64,000 nucleotides of DNA from Piper betle (lineage: Eukaryota > Streptophyta > Magnoliopsida > Piperales > Piperaceae). The DNA lies in contig JAURVB010013199.1 of assembly GCA_033002965.1 (NCBI GenBank), positions 1 through 64,000 on the forward strand, given 5' to 3'. This document shows positions 1-13,963 of the stretch, piece by piece. The notes below the pieces were generated by a model, which saw only the letters and a list, made by a program, of their open reading frames with translations, searched no databases and was not told where the DNA came from. The position numbers and the translations under genes are program-made. Every line of letters begins with the position of its first letter. Position 1 is the stretch's first letter.

Positions 1-7
1 GTAAGGC

Positions 8-181
8 GGCAGAAGAAAAGGTGTGAACCAGGGTGGCTTAGTGAGCTCATCACGACTGCACTGCCGGCGACGACGGCAGTTAGGCCAATCGGCAGCAGAA
101 GAAAGGTGTGAACCAGGGTGGGGCAGCGGCAGTTGGGGCAATCAGGCCGCAGAAGAAAAGTTGTGAACCAGGGTGGGGGGC
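8..181. repeat. Three degenerate direct repeats of about 33 bp
   Basis: A unit reading roughly GGCAGAAGAAAAGGTGTGAA followed by CCAGGGTGG occurs at about 8-40, 92-124 and 149-181, separated by short GC-rich spacers containing CGGCAGTT and GGCAATC. The copies differ by a few substitutions. No gene is visible here. The stretch looks like decayed GC-rich transposon sequence next to the hAT insertion at 239. Confidence 0.6.
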
Positions 182-238
182 GGACAATGTGCCCCCCAGG
201 CTGCGGTGGCAGAAAAGGACAAGGGCAGGGGCTGCAAC

Positions 239-849
239 TAGGGGTGCTAATTGAGCGAGCGAGCCGAGCTCAACATGTGTTCGAACTCGAATGGCTCGAA
301 ACTCGTTCGAACTCGACTCGAGATCGAACGAGTTTTGGACATAATGCTCGAGTTCAACTCGAATATCTTTTATGTGTTCGAGCCTGACTCGAGCTCGACT
401 ATACTTAAACTGTTTAATTTTTGTGAGCTCGTTCACCCAGCTCGTTCGCTTAGGCTCGAAACCAGCTCGATTAAAAGTCAAAAGTACCTCACTTTAAAAA
501 AAAATGAGGCCAATGTGGTTTGAACCCACAACCTTAAAGTCATCAAGGTGAATACTTACTATCTCAACTATCTTGTTTCTTTGTTATCATATTGTATATA
601 TATATATATATATAATATATAAAGATATATATATAATATAAAGACTATATTATTATATTATTTTATCGAGTCGAGTTCGAGTCGAACACGACCTTGCTCA
701 AGCTCGGCTCGTAAGATTCGAGTTCGGGTCGAGCATTTAAATGTCGAGTTTCGAGTCGAGTCGAGCATTTAAATGTCGAGTTTCGAGTCGAGTCAAGCCG
801 AGTCAAACGCTAAATGCTCACGAGCTGGCTCGCTCAATTAGCAACCCTA
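239..849. mobile_element. Non-autonomous hAT-type element, family C copy 1
   Basis: The left end reads TAGGGGTGCTAATTGAGCGA and the right end is its inverted counterpart, ending CAATTAGCAACCCTA. Flanking 8-bp repeats GCTGCAAC (231-238) and GCTGCGAC (850-857) differ at one base, as expected of an old hAT target duplication. The subterminal regions are dense in GCTCGA/TCGAGC motifs, typical of hAT transposase-binding repeats. The 611-bp element has no transposase. It contains a (TA)n tract near 596-613 and a tRNA-like stretch. Confidence 0.85.
505..572 (-). repeat. tRNA-derived (SINE-like) relic inside hAT family C
   Basis: On the minus strand there is an A-box-like TAGTTGAGATAG (559-570), and about 35 bases downstream a B-box-like GGTTCAAACC (517-526), as in pol III tRNA promoters. 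The second family C copy carries the same stretch near 2840-2930. It does not fold into an evident complete tRNA, so it is read as a tRNA-derived fragment and not a gene. The assignment rests on the two boxes and their spacing only. Confidence 0.4.
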
Positions 850-904
850 GCTGCGACTGCAGGGGAGCAGGGATGGGGGCGGCAGGGCGAGGGTGGGGGG
901 GGAG

Positions 905-1370
905 TTGTAATGACCGAGCCCAAAGTGCTGCGGTAATGGGCTAAGTCATTTCTTTAAAATGGGTACCCCGAAAGTTAAAGATCCATAGTCATCTTCTACC
1001 TACTGGCTAAGTCATTTCTTTAAAATGGGTACCCCGAAAGTAAAGTTAAAGATCCATAGTCATCTTCTCCCAGTAGGTATTAGATGTGGGACTAAGTTGA
1101 GGGATCTCACAACGAAATTTCTATACTTAATGGGCTATCAGGTTCATTCTGACATATCCATTCTCCCACCATCTAATACGGAACCAGGTCGGCTCTGATA
1201 CCCTGATACCATTTGTAACAACCCAGCCCAAAATGCAACGTAATGGGCTAAGTCATTTCTTTAAAATGGGTACCCCGAAAGTTAAAGATCTATAGTCCAT
1301 TCCCACTTATAAACAAGATCATTTCCCAGTAAGTATTAGATGTGAGACTAAGTTGAGGGATCTCACAGGA
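905..1370. repeat. Repeat block with TGTAACAACCCAGCCC start and triplicated segment
   Basis: The segment beginning GGGCTAAGTCATTTCTTTAA and continuing through GGGTACCCCGAAAGTTAAAG occurs three times, near 948, 1004 and 1246. Around it are TGTAACAACCCAGCCC and GGCTCTGATACCATT. Such text is common in decayed plant LTR or non-autonomous elements. No ends or target duplication could be fixed, and no coding capacity is visible. Confidence 0.55.
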
Positions 1371-2033
1371 GTAGGGTGGAAGGGGGCGGCCAGGGGGAAA
1401 TGTTGGGGGCCGCAACTGTGGGCGACGGGCTGGGGGCGTGGCAGTAATCGGTGGCGTGGTGACAAGCCAGGGCGCAGCGGCAGGGGGCGGGGGTGGCAGG
1501 TTGCCATAGTGGGGGGAGAAATTATTAATGGGGAGGGGGATATGAAGATTGACAGCCACTGAATAGTAAAACTTTTATATATATATATATATATAATTGT
1601 CTCATAGTCAGACCTCCGTGCCCCTATCAACCCACATAGGACGCACGCACTCGTGGCCATTATCGTCTGTCGCGAGTACGTCTGTTCCAATATATGCATC
1701 CATGAGGGGCGTACACAATACCTACCCCATGTCTTAAAGCATCCTTGGGTTGAGTTTTGAGTTATAAAATATTTTATTTTAAATGATAAAAATCGTATTA
1801 ATTTCTTAAAGTATCTGATGTGCTATGTTCATTTTTCAGGTTCATTTTTCAGGTTCGTTTGATCTTTACTTGTGGATCTAATCTTGTTGAGATGTTTGGA
1901 TTTTCTTGATTTGATATGGTTAATAGGGGTGCTAATTGAGCGAGCGAGCCGAGCTCGACATGTGTTCGAACTCGGCTCGAATAGTTCGAAACTCGTTCGA
2001 ACTCGGCTCGAGATCAAACGAGTTTTGGACATA

Positions 2034-2702
2034 TGTTCGTCCAAATTTTTCACCGCACCCCTCGGCTCAATCATGATGGTTAACCCAGCCAGTCGTGGTT
2101 GAACCCGTGGTTATGCCTAATTTAATAGAAATAAGATACGTGAGATTTATTCGGAAGGAGGGAAAGGGGTGGAAGCCGGAACACCAAGCACCAAGGGGTG
2201 CATGTGTTGGCGTGCAGCACTTCAGCCGGGTGTCTATATAAGGAGATGTTATCCTTGTGTAGAGGGGGAGAAAAACAAAATCAGATCAAAAGTGATCAAG
2301 TGTGGGTGAGTGCCTCCCTGCGTGGAGATGTGAGGTAGTGTCGGGTAAGGGGATTGTCGGTGTGTGGCTGCAACCAGCCTTGGTCGGGGCCAAGTGCTGG
2401 GCACACCCGGTAAGCTGTCGGTGCAGCGTTGTCCACCTGTGACCGAACCATCCAGTTCTATTCCAGCAGCCTCGAGCCTGCGTGCGTGCCGAGTGCTGGG
2501 GAAGTCCTGTCGAGTGTGTGTGTCGAAATGGCCATCCCACCGAGTGCATAAGAATTGTCTAAGTGTTATTGGATACTTGTGACTCTTTAGTCTCATCCCG
2601 CTGTCTCTTTGCGCGGCAAGGGCGCCTCGGTCCCACCGAACCCTTCCAACCCGACGCGGGAACACTCTAACCCGCACCAGCGGACGAACCCGCGCCCGAA
2701 CA
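2034..2702 (+). mobile_element. Solo LTR, 669 bp, with 5-bp target duplication ACATA
   Basis: The element begins TGTTCG and ends CGAACA, a perfect 6-bp terminal inverted repeat of the TG...CA type. It is flanked by ACATA at 2029-2033 and 2703-2707. Removing it restores continuity with the uninterrupted hAT copy at 239-849. A TATA-like TATATAAGG lies at 2235-2243 in plus orientation. No internal retrotransposon region is present, so it is a solo LTR. The superfamily (Copia or Gypsy) cannot be decided. Confidence 0.88.
2235..2243 (+). promoter_or_regulatory. Putative LTR TATA box
   Basis: TATATAAGG sits about 200 bp into the solo LTR, where a U3 promoter would be expected. It fixes the likely transcription direction of the former element as plus. 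Confidence 0.45.
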
Positions 2703-3209
2703 ACATACATGCTCGAGTTCGACTCGAATATTTTTTATGTGTTTGAGCTCGACTCGAGCTCGAATATACTTAAACTGTTTAATTTTGTGAGCTCGTTTGT
2801 TAACTCGAAACCAGCTCGATTAAAAGTCAAAAGTACCTCACTTAAAAAAAAAATGAGGCCAATGTGGTTTGAACCCATAACCTTAAAATCATCAAGGTGA
2901 ATACTTACCATCTCAACTATCTTGCTTCTTTGTTATTATATTTCATATATATATATATAAATATATAATATAATATAAAGACTATATTATTATATTATTT
3001 TATCGAGTCGAGTTCGAGTCGAACTACGAGTCGAGTTCGAGGTTACAACCGAGTCGAGTCGAGTCGAACACGACCTTGCTCAAGCTCGGCTCGTAAGATT
3101 CGAGTTCGAGTCGAGTTCGAGTCGAGCATTTAAATGTCGAGTTTCGAGTCGAGTCAAGCCGAGCCGAACGCTAAATGCTCATGAGCTTGCTGCTCAATTA
3201 GCAACCCTA

Positions 3210-4615
3210 GCGGCAATACAATTTTATTAGGTTTTAGAATTATCCTTACGTGAATAATATGCTTGAAATCTGCGTTTTTAGGGTAATCTTTAGCGGAGAA
3301 TCTAGGACCATTTGGATTTGTGCATGACTACTAGATAATTGGCCTGTTATAGTTTATGTAGTCGGTGTTGCAATTTGCTAAACTTAGCCTAGTCCCACAG
3401 TGACCTTAAAAAATAATTTTAAAATTTTTTTATTAAAAAATACAAATATATAACATTAAAAAACAATACAAAATTCCCTTTTAAATAAAGTATGATAAAT
3501 AAATATATAATAATTTTACAATTTAAAAACCTAATAAAAGACATCTACCAATTATTAGTTGAAAAATCCTGACAAATATTATTTTGAAAGGTTAAAGTTA
3601 AATATTTATATTAATTACCCAATGTAAATTGTCTTTCATAAAAAAGATTCAAACTTCTAACTGACCCTCAACTTTTAATCACTAAAATTATCTTTATATG
3701 CTATGAAATTAGTTAAAATTCTACATTAAATTTTTATTATTTTCAATACACAATGTATTTTAATTTAATAAATAATATATAAAGAAATATAAAGTAATTT
3801 GAAATGTAAATATCAGTAAATATTTAATTTTAAACTCAATTTTTCTAAATATATTTCAAAATATCTTGCACATTGGAAATCAATTTTACATTATCAAAAG
3901 CAAAAATTATATGGATAAACTTTAAAATCAAAATTTAAATATTAATATATAATTAGTTGAAAATGTTTATTTTAAACAATTAAAAGTAAATATTGACTAA
4001 TATTGAATTTTAGATGAACAAAAAACAAAAATGAAGAGTTTTGGATGAATAAAAAATGAAAAAAGAGGTTGAAATAAATTTTGGGCGAATAAGAAACAAA
4101 AACAAAGAACTTTGAGACGAGTGGATGAGGAAGGAGAACGATTTGTGTGTAAAAAAAAGGCCGAAACACGGCGAGAGCAAAAAAAGCCATTCATCTATAA
4201 TTCTTAAAAATAATAGATGATGTTGGCGGGGCTCCGCAATGTAACGTGAAAGATACGAAATGCTGGCTTGGTGATGTTCGCCTGCGCTAGCAAATATACA
4301 AGTTCTTCATACTGGCCAGTCTATGTAACCTTTTGCTGCGCCTATGGCGGCGAAGTGGCAAATCGTAGCCATCAAAACAAGAAAAGCTGATCATCCCGTT
4401 ATATAACGACAATCGTTTTAGAAGAACAATGGTTTTCCATACTGGAATGCAGTTATTATGAAATATGATCTTTAGGTCACACATTTTAATTAGCAACAAC
4501 AAATATTACATGAAACTTCAAATTCTAGATTATACATAGACGTATACTGGTATTACCAAACTCCAAATAAAGGAACACCGTGTAAGAATACAACACACCC
4601 CAATCCAAAAGTTTT
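3210..4615. other. AT-rich intergenic DNA and CK2 alpha 3' flank
   Basis: Very AT-rich sequence without a recognisable gene or element. The portion next to 4616 should hold the 3' UTR of the minus-strand CK2 alpha gene. No clear poly(A) signal was assigned. Confidence 0.5.
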
Positions 4616-7884
<3,269 letters not shown>

Positions 7885-9173
7885 GGCAACGCCGCCGCCG
7901 GAGAAGGGGCCGTTGGCCGCCGGAGAGGGGAAGGAGGAAGAAGGCGCCGAAGAAAGAGAAGTGGGTTTTACATCGCCGGCTTCGCGTCGGCCGAAGCGGT
8001 GGTGCCTGCTTTGTCGCTTCTTGGGCTTGGGCCTCCAACGTCTGTCCTTATTTGGGCCTCTGCTCACTTCCCTTACCTTCCTGGAAGGTTCGTTGGAATG
8101 GGAAAACTTTTGGCTCCACACAGACTCTTCATAAATTCTACGACCATCTTCACTCGCCAAATAGAAAAGTTAATTCCGTTTGGTTTGTTAAGAGACAATG
8201 TAAGTTCATTTACAATAAAAAACTCGTTTAGTGAAACCGTAAAAAGTACTTAAAGGGCATTGAGAAGACTTTAATATGACAAAAAGTGAATTAGGTAAAT
8301 TTCTCTAGCGCTCAAGCTTGGCTTGAAAGTATGTTGTTTTTTTCTTGATTTATCTTTGATTAAATCAGTTTCAAAGCCTAGTTCCTAGTTGAGTTGAGCT
8401 CCTTATAACGAACGACTCCACCAAGTTTAAATCTAATTTGTATTTCTTTTTTATAAAAAAACTTCGTTCGAATAGCAAAAATGATGTTATCTTTTGAAAA
8501 TCTTTGGATCCGCAGGTATGTATAGCGCACAAACAAACAAATATTAAGCAAATAAGTTAAGCCAAATATGTTACTGATGTTGGATCTGGAGGAGCAAAAG
8601 CAGCATGGGCGCCCTGGCCGCTCGGTTTTGGCAGCTGAGTGGCTTTGGTGCCCGGGCACTCACCCATCTCCAATGCTCGAGCGGTGGGTGTCGGGCGCCT
8701 GCGTGCCGAAAAGTGCAAGTTACACGAGACACAACCGTTAGATTTGTATTGGATGGTTTTCTTCGCCAATATATGTTTTTTTCCCCCTTTTTTGTTGTCA
8801 CATAATTTTTTTTATAAAGATGAGGGTTCTATGACACTAGAAGAGGAAATTTCTTCTAAAATTGACAAAAAAATAATTTTATTGTAAATTATAATTTATA
8901 AATCTTCTTTATAGATAATTTTTTCTTCGTAGTTTTTTACCCTCGTCTCTAGGGTTTTCTAGTATAATTTTTTGGTGTCCTTGTTTTGGAGGTACACTCA
9001 ACATCATTCGTTTAGAATTTAAATGTACTAAATTAAGCCAAGTCAAATACTCTATTGCATCAAGCTATATATTTCAAATTGGGTATCATAAATTAGATTC
9101 AATATTAAGCACAAATTTCAAAATGAAGCTTTAACGGTGAGTTAGTTTGGTGGGTTGATACGAAGAGGTTAAT
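7885..9173. other. CK2 alpha upstream region
   Basis: Directly upstream of the CK2 alpha start the minus-strand frame stays open for 92 codons (to 8160), rich in Arg, Lys, Ser and Pro. This is probably 5' UTR, since the family starts at MSKS or MSKA. A GC-rich patch lies at about 8580-8720 and the rest is AT-rich. No promoter element could be fixed with confidence and no other gene is visible. Confidence 0.5.
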
Positions 9174-9181
9174 GAAACTGA

Positions 9182-10403
9182 TAGGGGTGGGCATCGGTCG
9201 GACAAACATCGGACAAGTTATTGTCCGCGTCTGTCCAAAATTTTGCCGGACAAAACTTGTCCGACCGAGTTAACGTCCGACTTGTCCGTCGGGCCCGGAC
9301 AACGTCCGTGGACGGTCCGAAATTATACCCTAATTATTAACTTTAACCTTAATTATCAATATAATCCGCTCGTCGCCGCCGCCGCCCCGCCACCACCACC
9401 CACCCCCGCAGCCCTCTTCGCCGCCCTCCCCCGACCTCCGCCGCCCTCCCCCGGTCGCCGCCCTCCCCGCCCTCCTGCCCTCCTCCCGCCCTCCCCCGCC
9501 CTCCTCCCGCCCTCCTCCTGCCCTCCTCCCGACATCCCCGCCCTCCCCCACCCTCCGCCGCCGTCCCCCGCCCTCCCCTTTCCTCCTGTCGGCGCCCTAC
9601 CCTGACCTCCGCCACCGCCTCGACTCCGCCGCCGACTGCCTTTGCCACCGCCTGCCTCCGCCAGACCGCCGCCCTCTGCCTCCGCCGGTCTGTGGGCGGC
9701 GCGACAATGGTTTCGACGGGGAAGCGAAAAAGGCCGGTGGTTTGAGCAATGGCAATATCGTAAATAAGATTTGACTCGAGTCGACTCGACTCCGTCCCGT
9801 GTCAATAATAATAACTAATTCAAAATAAATCCTAAAAAAATCCATAAAATAGAAAAAAAATTTATAAAATAAAACAAACAATATAAAATCATAACGACAT
9901 GCTTTATAACTAATAACCCACCCAAATTCCATGTAACACGTCCTAACGCGGTAAACGACCTAAAATCAATTTTACGATCTACTATATATAAAAATAAAAA
10001 AATAACTGGCATATTAACTAAATTACAAGTAGTTTGATATGATTATTAATGCGAATGTATAGTTCTAAATTCCTAAATATAAGAGTGACTTTTATCCTTT
10101 TTATATGTATGTCATTTTTAGATATTTAAGATATTAAATATCGATTTTATGTATAAATTTAATTAATTTTACTGTATATTTATATTTTAAAATTTTTATA
10201 AACTATAATATTAGTCTTATAAATGTTAAAGACATTATATTATTGATATAAAATATCGGACATTCGGTCGGTCGTTCGGTCGGACAAAAAAATGTCCATG
10301 TTTGGTTTGTTTTAATTCGGTCGAATTCGGTCGGTCAAATTCGGTCGGACATGCTTCGGACATCGGACGGACGGACAAATTCGGACGTTCGCGCCCACCC
10401 CTA
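9182..10403. mobile_element. Non-autonomous hAT element, family A copy 1, with captured LTR fragment
   Basis: The ends are TAGGGGTGGGCATCGG on the left and CGCCCACCCCTA on the right, a terminal inverted repeat of TAGGGGTGGGC. The flanks are a perfect 8-bp duplication GAAACTGA (9174-9181 and 10404-10411). Subterminal regions are full of CGGTCGGAC/GTCCGACCG motifs. The middle holds a C-rich tract (9365-9740) and then about 240 bp (9755-9995) that closely matches, in inverted orientation, the chromovirus LTR seen at 13725-13985, including the TTGACTCGAGTC motif and CCCACCCAAA...CGTCCTAACGCG text. There is no transposase. Confidence 0.9.
9405..9600. repeat. C-rich minisatellite-like tract (CCGCCCTCC units)
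   Basis: Imperfect repeats of CCGCCCTCC, CCTCCCGCC and CCCCGCCCT fill this stretch. The minus strand therefore carries many closely spaced GGG runs, a strong G-quadruplex-type pattern. Long open frames here (Pro-, Arg- or Gly-rich) are by-products of the composition. Confidence 0.7.
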
Positions 10404-10411
10404 GAAACTGA

Positions 10412-11017
10412 CAATGCCAATTATATTAATGGGTTAGTGAATTTATTTTTTAAGTGTAAATTGTATTCACATAATTTTTATATAATTTGCAGTTTAACCC
10501 AAAAATACTACAAACCCGCTAATTGTATTACAAATTTCCCACCTATATAAATTTGATTCCCGTAAGCTTAAAATATAAAGGATAGAAAAGATTCATACCG
10601 TATTTAGAACTTAAATTTATTAACCAGTATAATTTCATTCACAGTAAATTATTAATAAAATACTAATAATAAAATATTATTTACAATATCAATTTATTTT
10701 AATAATATAAATTAGATTCATAATATCGCTGACCCCTTAATTTCTCTCGTCTTTCTTTCTCCTTCTAAACAATAAAAAAGAAGAAGAGAGACACAAGGGT
10801 ACACAAAACACGGAAAAATATTTTGATGAAATTAATTAAAGACATGGGCACACAATATTTCACACATTTTGTGCGTAAGAGAAACATTCGCCAAAACATT
10901 GGTGACAAAAGATGAAGTGACCGGTGAGATTTTCTCGGTGCATGATCATGTCTTAGATTAATAGAATACAAATAATTGTAAGACAAATTGTCACATACAT
11001 GAGCGGGAACAGTCTTT
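10412..11017. other. AT-rich spacer between two hAT insertions
   Basis: AT-rich sequence with no recognisable gene. Without the flanking hAT elements it would run on from the DNA at 8161-9173. Confidence 0.4.
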
Positions 11018-11025
11018 ATGTCTAG

Positions 11026-11948
11026 CATGGTTGCATGAATCGGAATCGGAATCGGAATCGGTTTTCCCGTGAATCGGAATCGGAATCGGAATCGGTCTGA
11101 ATCGGCCAGGAATCGGTTTTGTTGAATCGGTCCAAATTAATTTAATCGGTCATATATAATAATTTGACAATTTATAATATAAATATATTAAAATTGGATA
11201 TTGATGTTATTTTGATATTATTCTGTGTATTATAATTTATGATATTTTTAAATATTTTTAAGATTTTTTTAATTATTTAGAATTAATTATTATTTTTGAC
11301 TCGAGTTAGACTCGAGTCAACTTTTAATTACGAGAATGCCACTCTTTACCCCCGCCGCCGCCGCCGGCCCGGTCGGCGGCGAGTCTCGCGGCGGCGATGT
11401 CGGAGGATGTCGGCAGCCCGGTCGGACGAACAGGCGGCGGTCGGACGGCAGATTCGCGGCGGAATCGCGGCGCTCGCGTCGGCCGGCGGAACCCGAGTTC
11501 GGGCGGCGGTCGCAACGCTGCGGCGGAATCGTGGCGGAGGGCGGAGCTGAGGTCGGAGTCGGGCGGCGGTGGCCTGGTCGGACGGAGGACGGCCGAGGGA
11601 GGACGGCGCAAGCGCGGCGGAGGGCGGCGGAGCGAAGGTCGGAGTCGGGCGGCGGAATCGGGGGAGGGTATGATTTAGGTTTTTAAATCCAAATTACCAT
11701 TTTACCCATGCTTAAATAATTTAATAAAAATTATACCTAGGGTATTTTGGTAATTTCATAAAAAACCGATTCCGATTTAAATCGGCCGATTCCGATTCCG
11801 AGTTAAATCGGTCGGAATCGGCCGAAACGGGCCGATTCACGACCCGATTCGGGGCCGACCGAGTCGGCCCCGAAATCGGATCGGCGCGACGCCGATCCGA
11901 TTTAAATCGGCCGATTCCGCACGGAATCGGCCGATTCGTGCAACCATG
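11026..11948. mobile_element. Non-autonomous hAT element, family B copy 1
   Basis: The terminal inverted repeats are CATGGTTGCATGAATCGG and CCGATTCGTGCAACCATG, 17 of 18 matching. The flanking 8-bp target duplication is ATGTCTAG (11018-11025 and 11949-11956). Both ends contain many GAATCGG/CCGATTC repeats. The middle has a T-rich stretch, a perfect hairpin (11296-11320) and a GC-rich tract of GGCGGC/GTCGG words, the same order as in the chromovirus LTR. There is no transposase. A diverged, inverted relative lies at 51517-52285. Confidence 0.9.
11296..11320. repeat. Perfect 10-bp-arm hairpin, shared module
   Basis: The arm TTGACTCGAG (11296-11305), loop TTAGA and arm CTCGAGTCAA (11311-11320) form a perfect stem. 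The same arrangement, with different loops, occurs in chromovirus LTRs and in hAT family A. Confidence 0.85.
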
Positions 11949-11956
11949 ATGTCTAG

Positions 11957-13165
11957 CACTACGGTTGGCAGGCATGGCCTTTTACCATCAGCGGACGACA
12001 ACACGTTATAACTTGCTCACATTTTCCCCAAGTTTTAATTTATTTAATGTTTCCATTGGCATTATTTACAAAACGAAAATGATGTGGTTCAAATGCTTGA
12101 TCTAAAGATATATTTTTAATATGAAGCATAGTACGGAAGTCGATGTAAGCTGTCAGTACTCAACATCCTTATTTGTTTCAAGCTGAGCTTGACTTGAGCT
12201 CGGGATCGAGCCGAGCGGAGCCTGGCTAGGCTCTGCTCTTTGGGCTCTAAAAAAAAAAGCCCAACAGTGTTGGGTTTGGGCTCTCATTTGAGAGCCCAGC
12301 AGTTTTTTTAAAGTTTTGATATACAGCCCAGGGCTAAGTGGACTAAGCCCACTGGGCTACTAAGCCCAACCAAGAGCCGTTGGGACTCTTTGTTTGTTCA
12401 ATTAATATATATGTTTTAAAAAAACCTTACCCAAACTCTCAATCTCAAACTCATGTAAAAAAGACCATTCCTATAGAATTATTTACATCATTTTCAAACT
12501 CTTATTCTCTCTAAACTATCAATTATTTCAAACTTTCTAATTCTCATTTTCTAATATCTCTCAAATTCTTTTTTTACTTTTTTAATTTTGGCCATCTCTC
12601 AAAGTCTCAAACTCGAAATGACGTCATTTTCCTGCAAGCCTCATCATATTATCCACGAGCTTGAATATAGTGATGATGTGGACAAACCCATAGTAGGGTC
12701 AGGTGATGTTATTTTCAATGATCCTCAAGATGATGTTTTCCAAGACGGTGATGCCCAACCCGACAAAGATGGTAGTGCCTCTGAACTTGGGCAATCCGCC
12801 CTTTAATGTCAGTTTGGTTGTTACTTGAATTGGGTTACTAAGGTCCGACTCTTTTTGTTGTAGTTCGTGTATAATATGGTATAAATTTACCTGGCCTTAG
12901 CCTCGTTCAGGACTCGGTATGCCTATTTGGACGCTGCACACCCACTTTTCTCATATTTAGTCTAGTCGAGTCATATATAGTTAGATGCTATAATTGTGTC
13001 CCTCGCGTATTTTGTGTGTGTTGTCGTGTATTTAATAACCCTTTCAGACTACCCTAACCCTTTTTTGGGACATGTAGTGTAATTTTTGAGATGGGTTCAA
13101 TCACTTTAGGGTAACTAAATTTTTGGGTTTTGGGCTAACCCAACCCATACTTCCTTATTTAACCT
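11957..13165. other. Unassigned repeat-like region
   Basis: Contains inverted GAGCCC/GGGCTC-rich text at 12180-12380, resembling subterminal repeats of another hAT-type element, but no ends or target duplication were found. A short open frame at 12618-12806 (starting MTSFSCKPHH, acidic) has no recognisable domain. GGGTT/AACCC-rich text at 13020-13160 may be the other end of the same element. Confidence 0.35.
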
Positions 13166-13468
13166 TGTAACACCCCAAATCTGGTTTGCTATTAACCAAA
13201 CTGAAAATGTTATGGGGGACCAAACCGATTCTCAACTCGATTAGTTTGGTCAACCCGAACTCAAGCGGAAGGGATCTACTATAAGTGTCATAAAATTAAA
13301 AAATGTCATAATGGATGTATGAAATGCACAGCCTAGCAGGACGCTACGTAGGTAATATGATGACGAAAACTCATACTCCAATCGAATAAATATAAAGAAA
13401 AATCTTGTAAATAAACAGACCGAGTTTTTTCTAAAAGTGCAATAAGGAAACTACTATGTCTATTATTA

Positions 13469-13506
<38 letters not shown>

Positions 13507-13936
13507 AAATAACAAGATACATCATGTAAAACCCACGATTCGAGTCAGGGTTTTATATTCAGAACCGGTCGGTTCGACCGTTATTTTCGAGTCGAGTCAG
13601 TTTCAGAACACGTGTACTGAGCCGACGCCGGTCTCGTGTATGAGCCATGAGGGTCATGTGTACCCAAGTATATGATGATAACGTCATGAACACAGCAGAA
13701 AAGAATGAGTTATCAGAATATATGAGAGTATGCAGTTCATTTTTTTTATTATGATATATAATGGATCGTAGAATTAGTTTTAGGCCGTTTACTCGCGTTA
13801 GGACGCGTTACGGGCATTTTGGGTGGGTTGATAGTTCTAGAGCATATCATTATGATGTTTGGTGTTGTTTGATTTTATGGGATTTTTCCCGATTTTTATG
13901 AATTTTTTTAGGATTTAATACGACTTAGTTATTATA

Positions 13937-13963
13937 CTTGACTCGAGTCGGAGACGAGTCAAG
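13937..13963. repeat. Hairpin module in chromovirus LTR
   Basis: CTTGACTCG (13937-13945) pairs with CGAGTCAAG (13955-13963) around a 9-base loop. It is preceded by a T-rich stretch and followed by TATTTACGACTTTGCC and a GC-rich tract. The same module is in hAT families A and B. Confidence 0.8.

Larger units (their letters stand above)
1924..3209. mobile_element. hAT-type element, family C copy 2, interrupted by a solo LTR
   Basis: The same termini as the 239-849 element appear (TAGGGGTGCTAATTGAGCGA at the left, CTCAATTAGCAACCCTA at the right), with matching interior text including the tRNA-like stretch and (TA)n tract. The copy is split at 2033 by a 669-bp LTR. The 8-bp flanks (ATGGTTAA and GCGGCAAT) do not match, so this copy is either older or rearranged at one end. 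Confidence 0.8.

Noticed and set aside
505..572. Functional tRNA gene
   Set aside because: Pol III-like boxes exist but no full cloverleaf with a clear anticodon arm and acceptor stem could be drawn.
1290..1699. Pro-rich minus-strand frames
   Set aside because: GC-rich repeat DNA without a domain; overlapping frames on the other strand are equally open.
9243..9805. Several long Pro-, Gly- or Arg-rich frames on both strands
   Set aside because: All six frames are open because of the CCGCCCTCC repeat. They are inside a non-autonomous hAT element.
12618..12806. Short acidic open frame starting MTSFSCKPHH as a possible transposase N-terminus
   Set aside because: Too short, with no BED zinc finger or hAT motif, and no supporting downstream frame.
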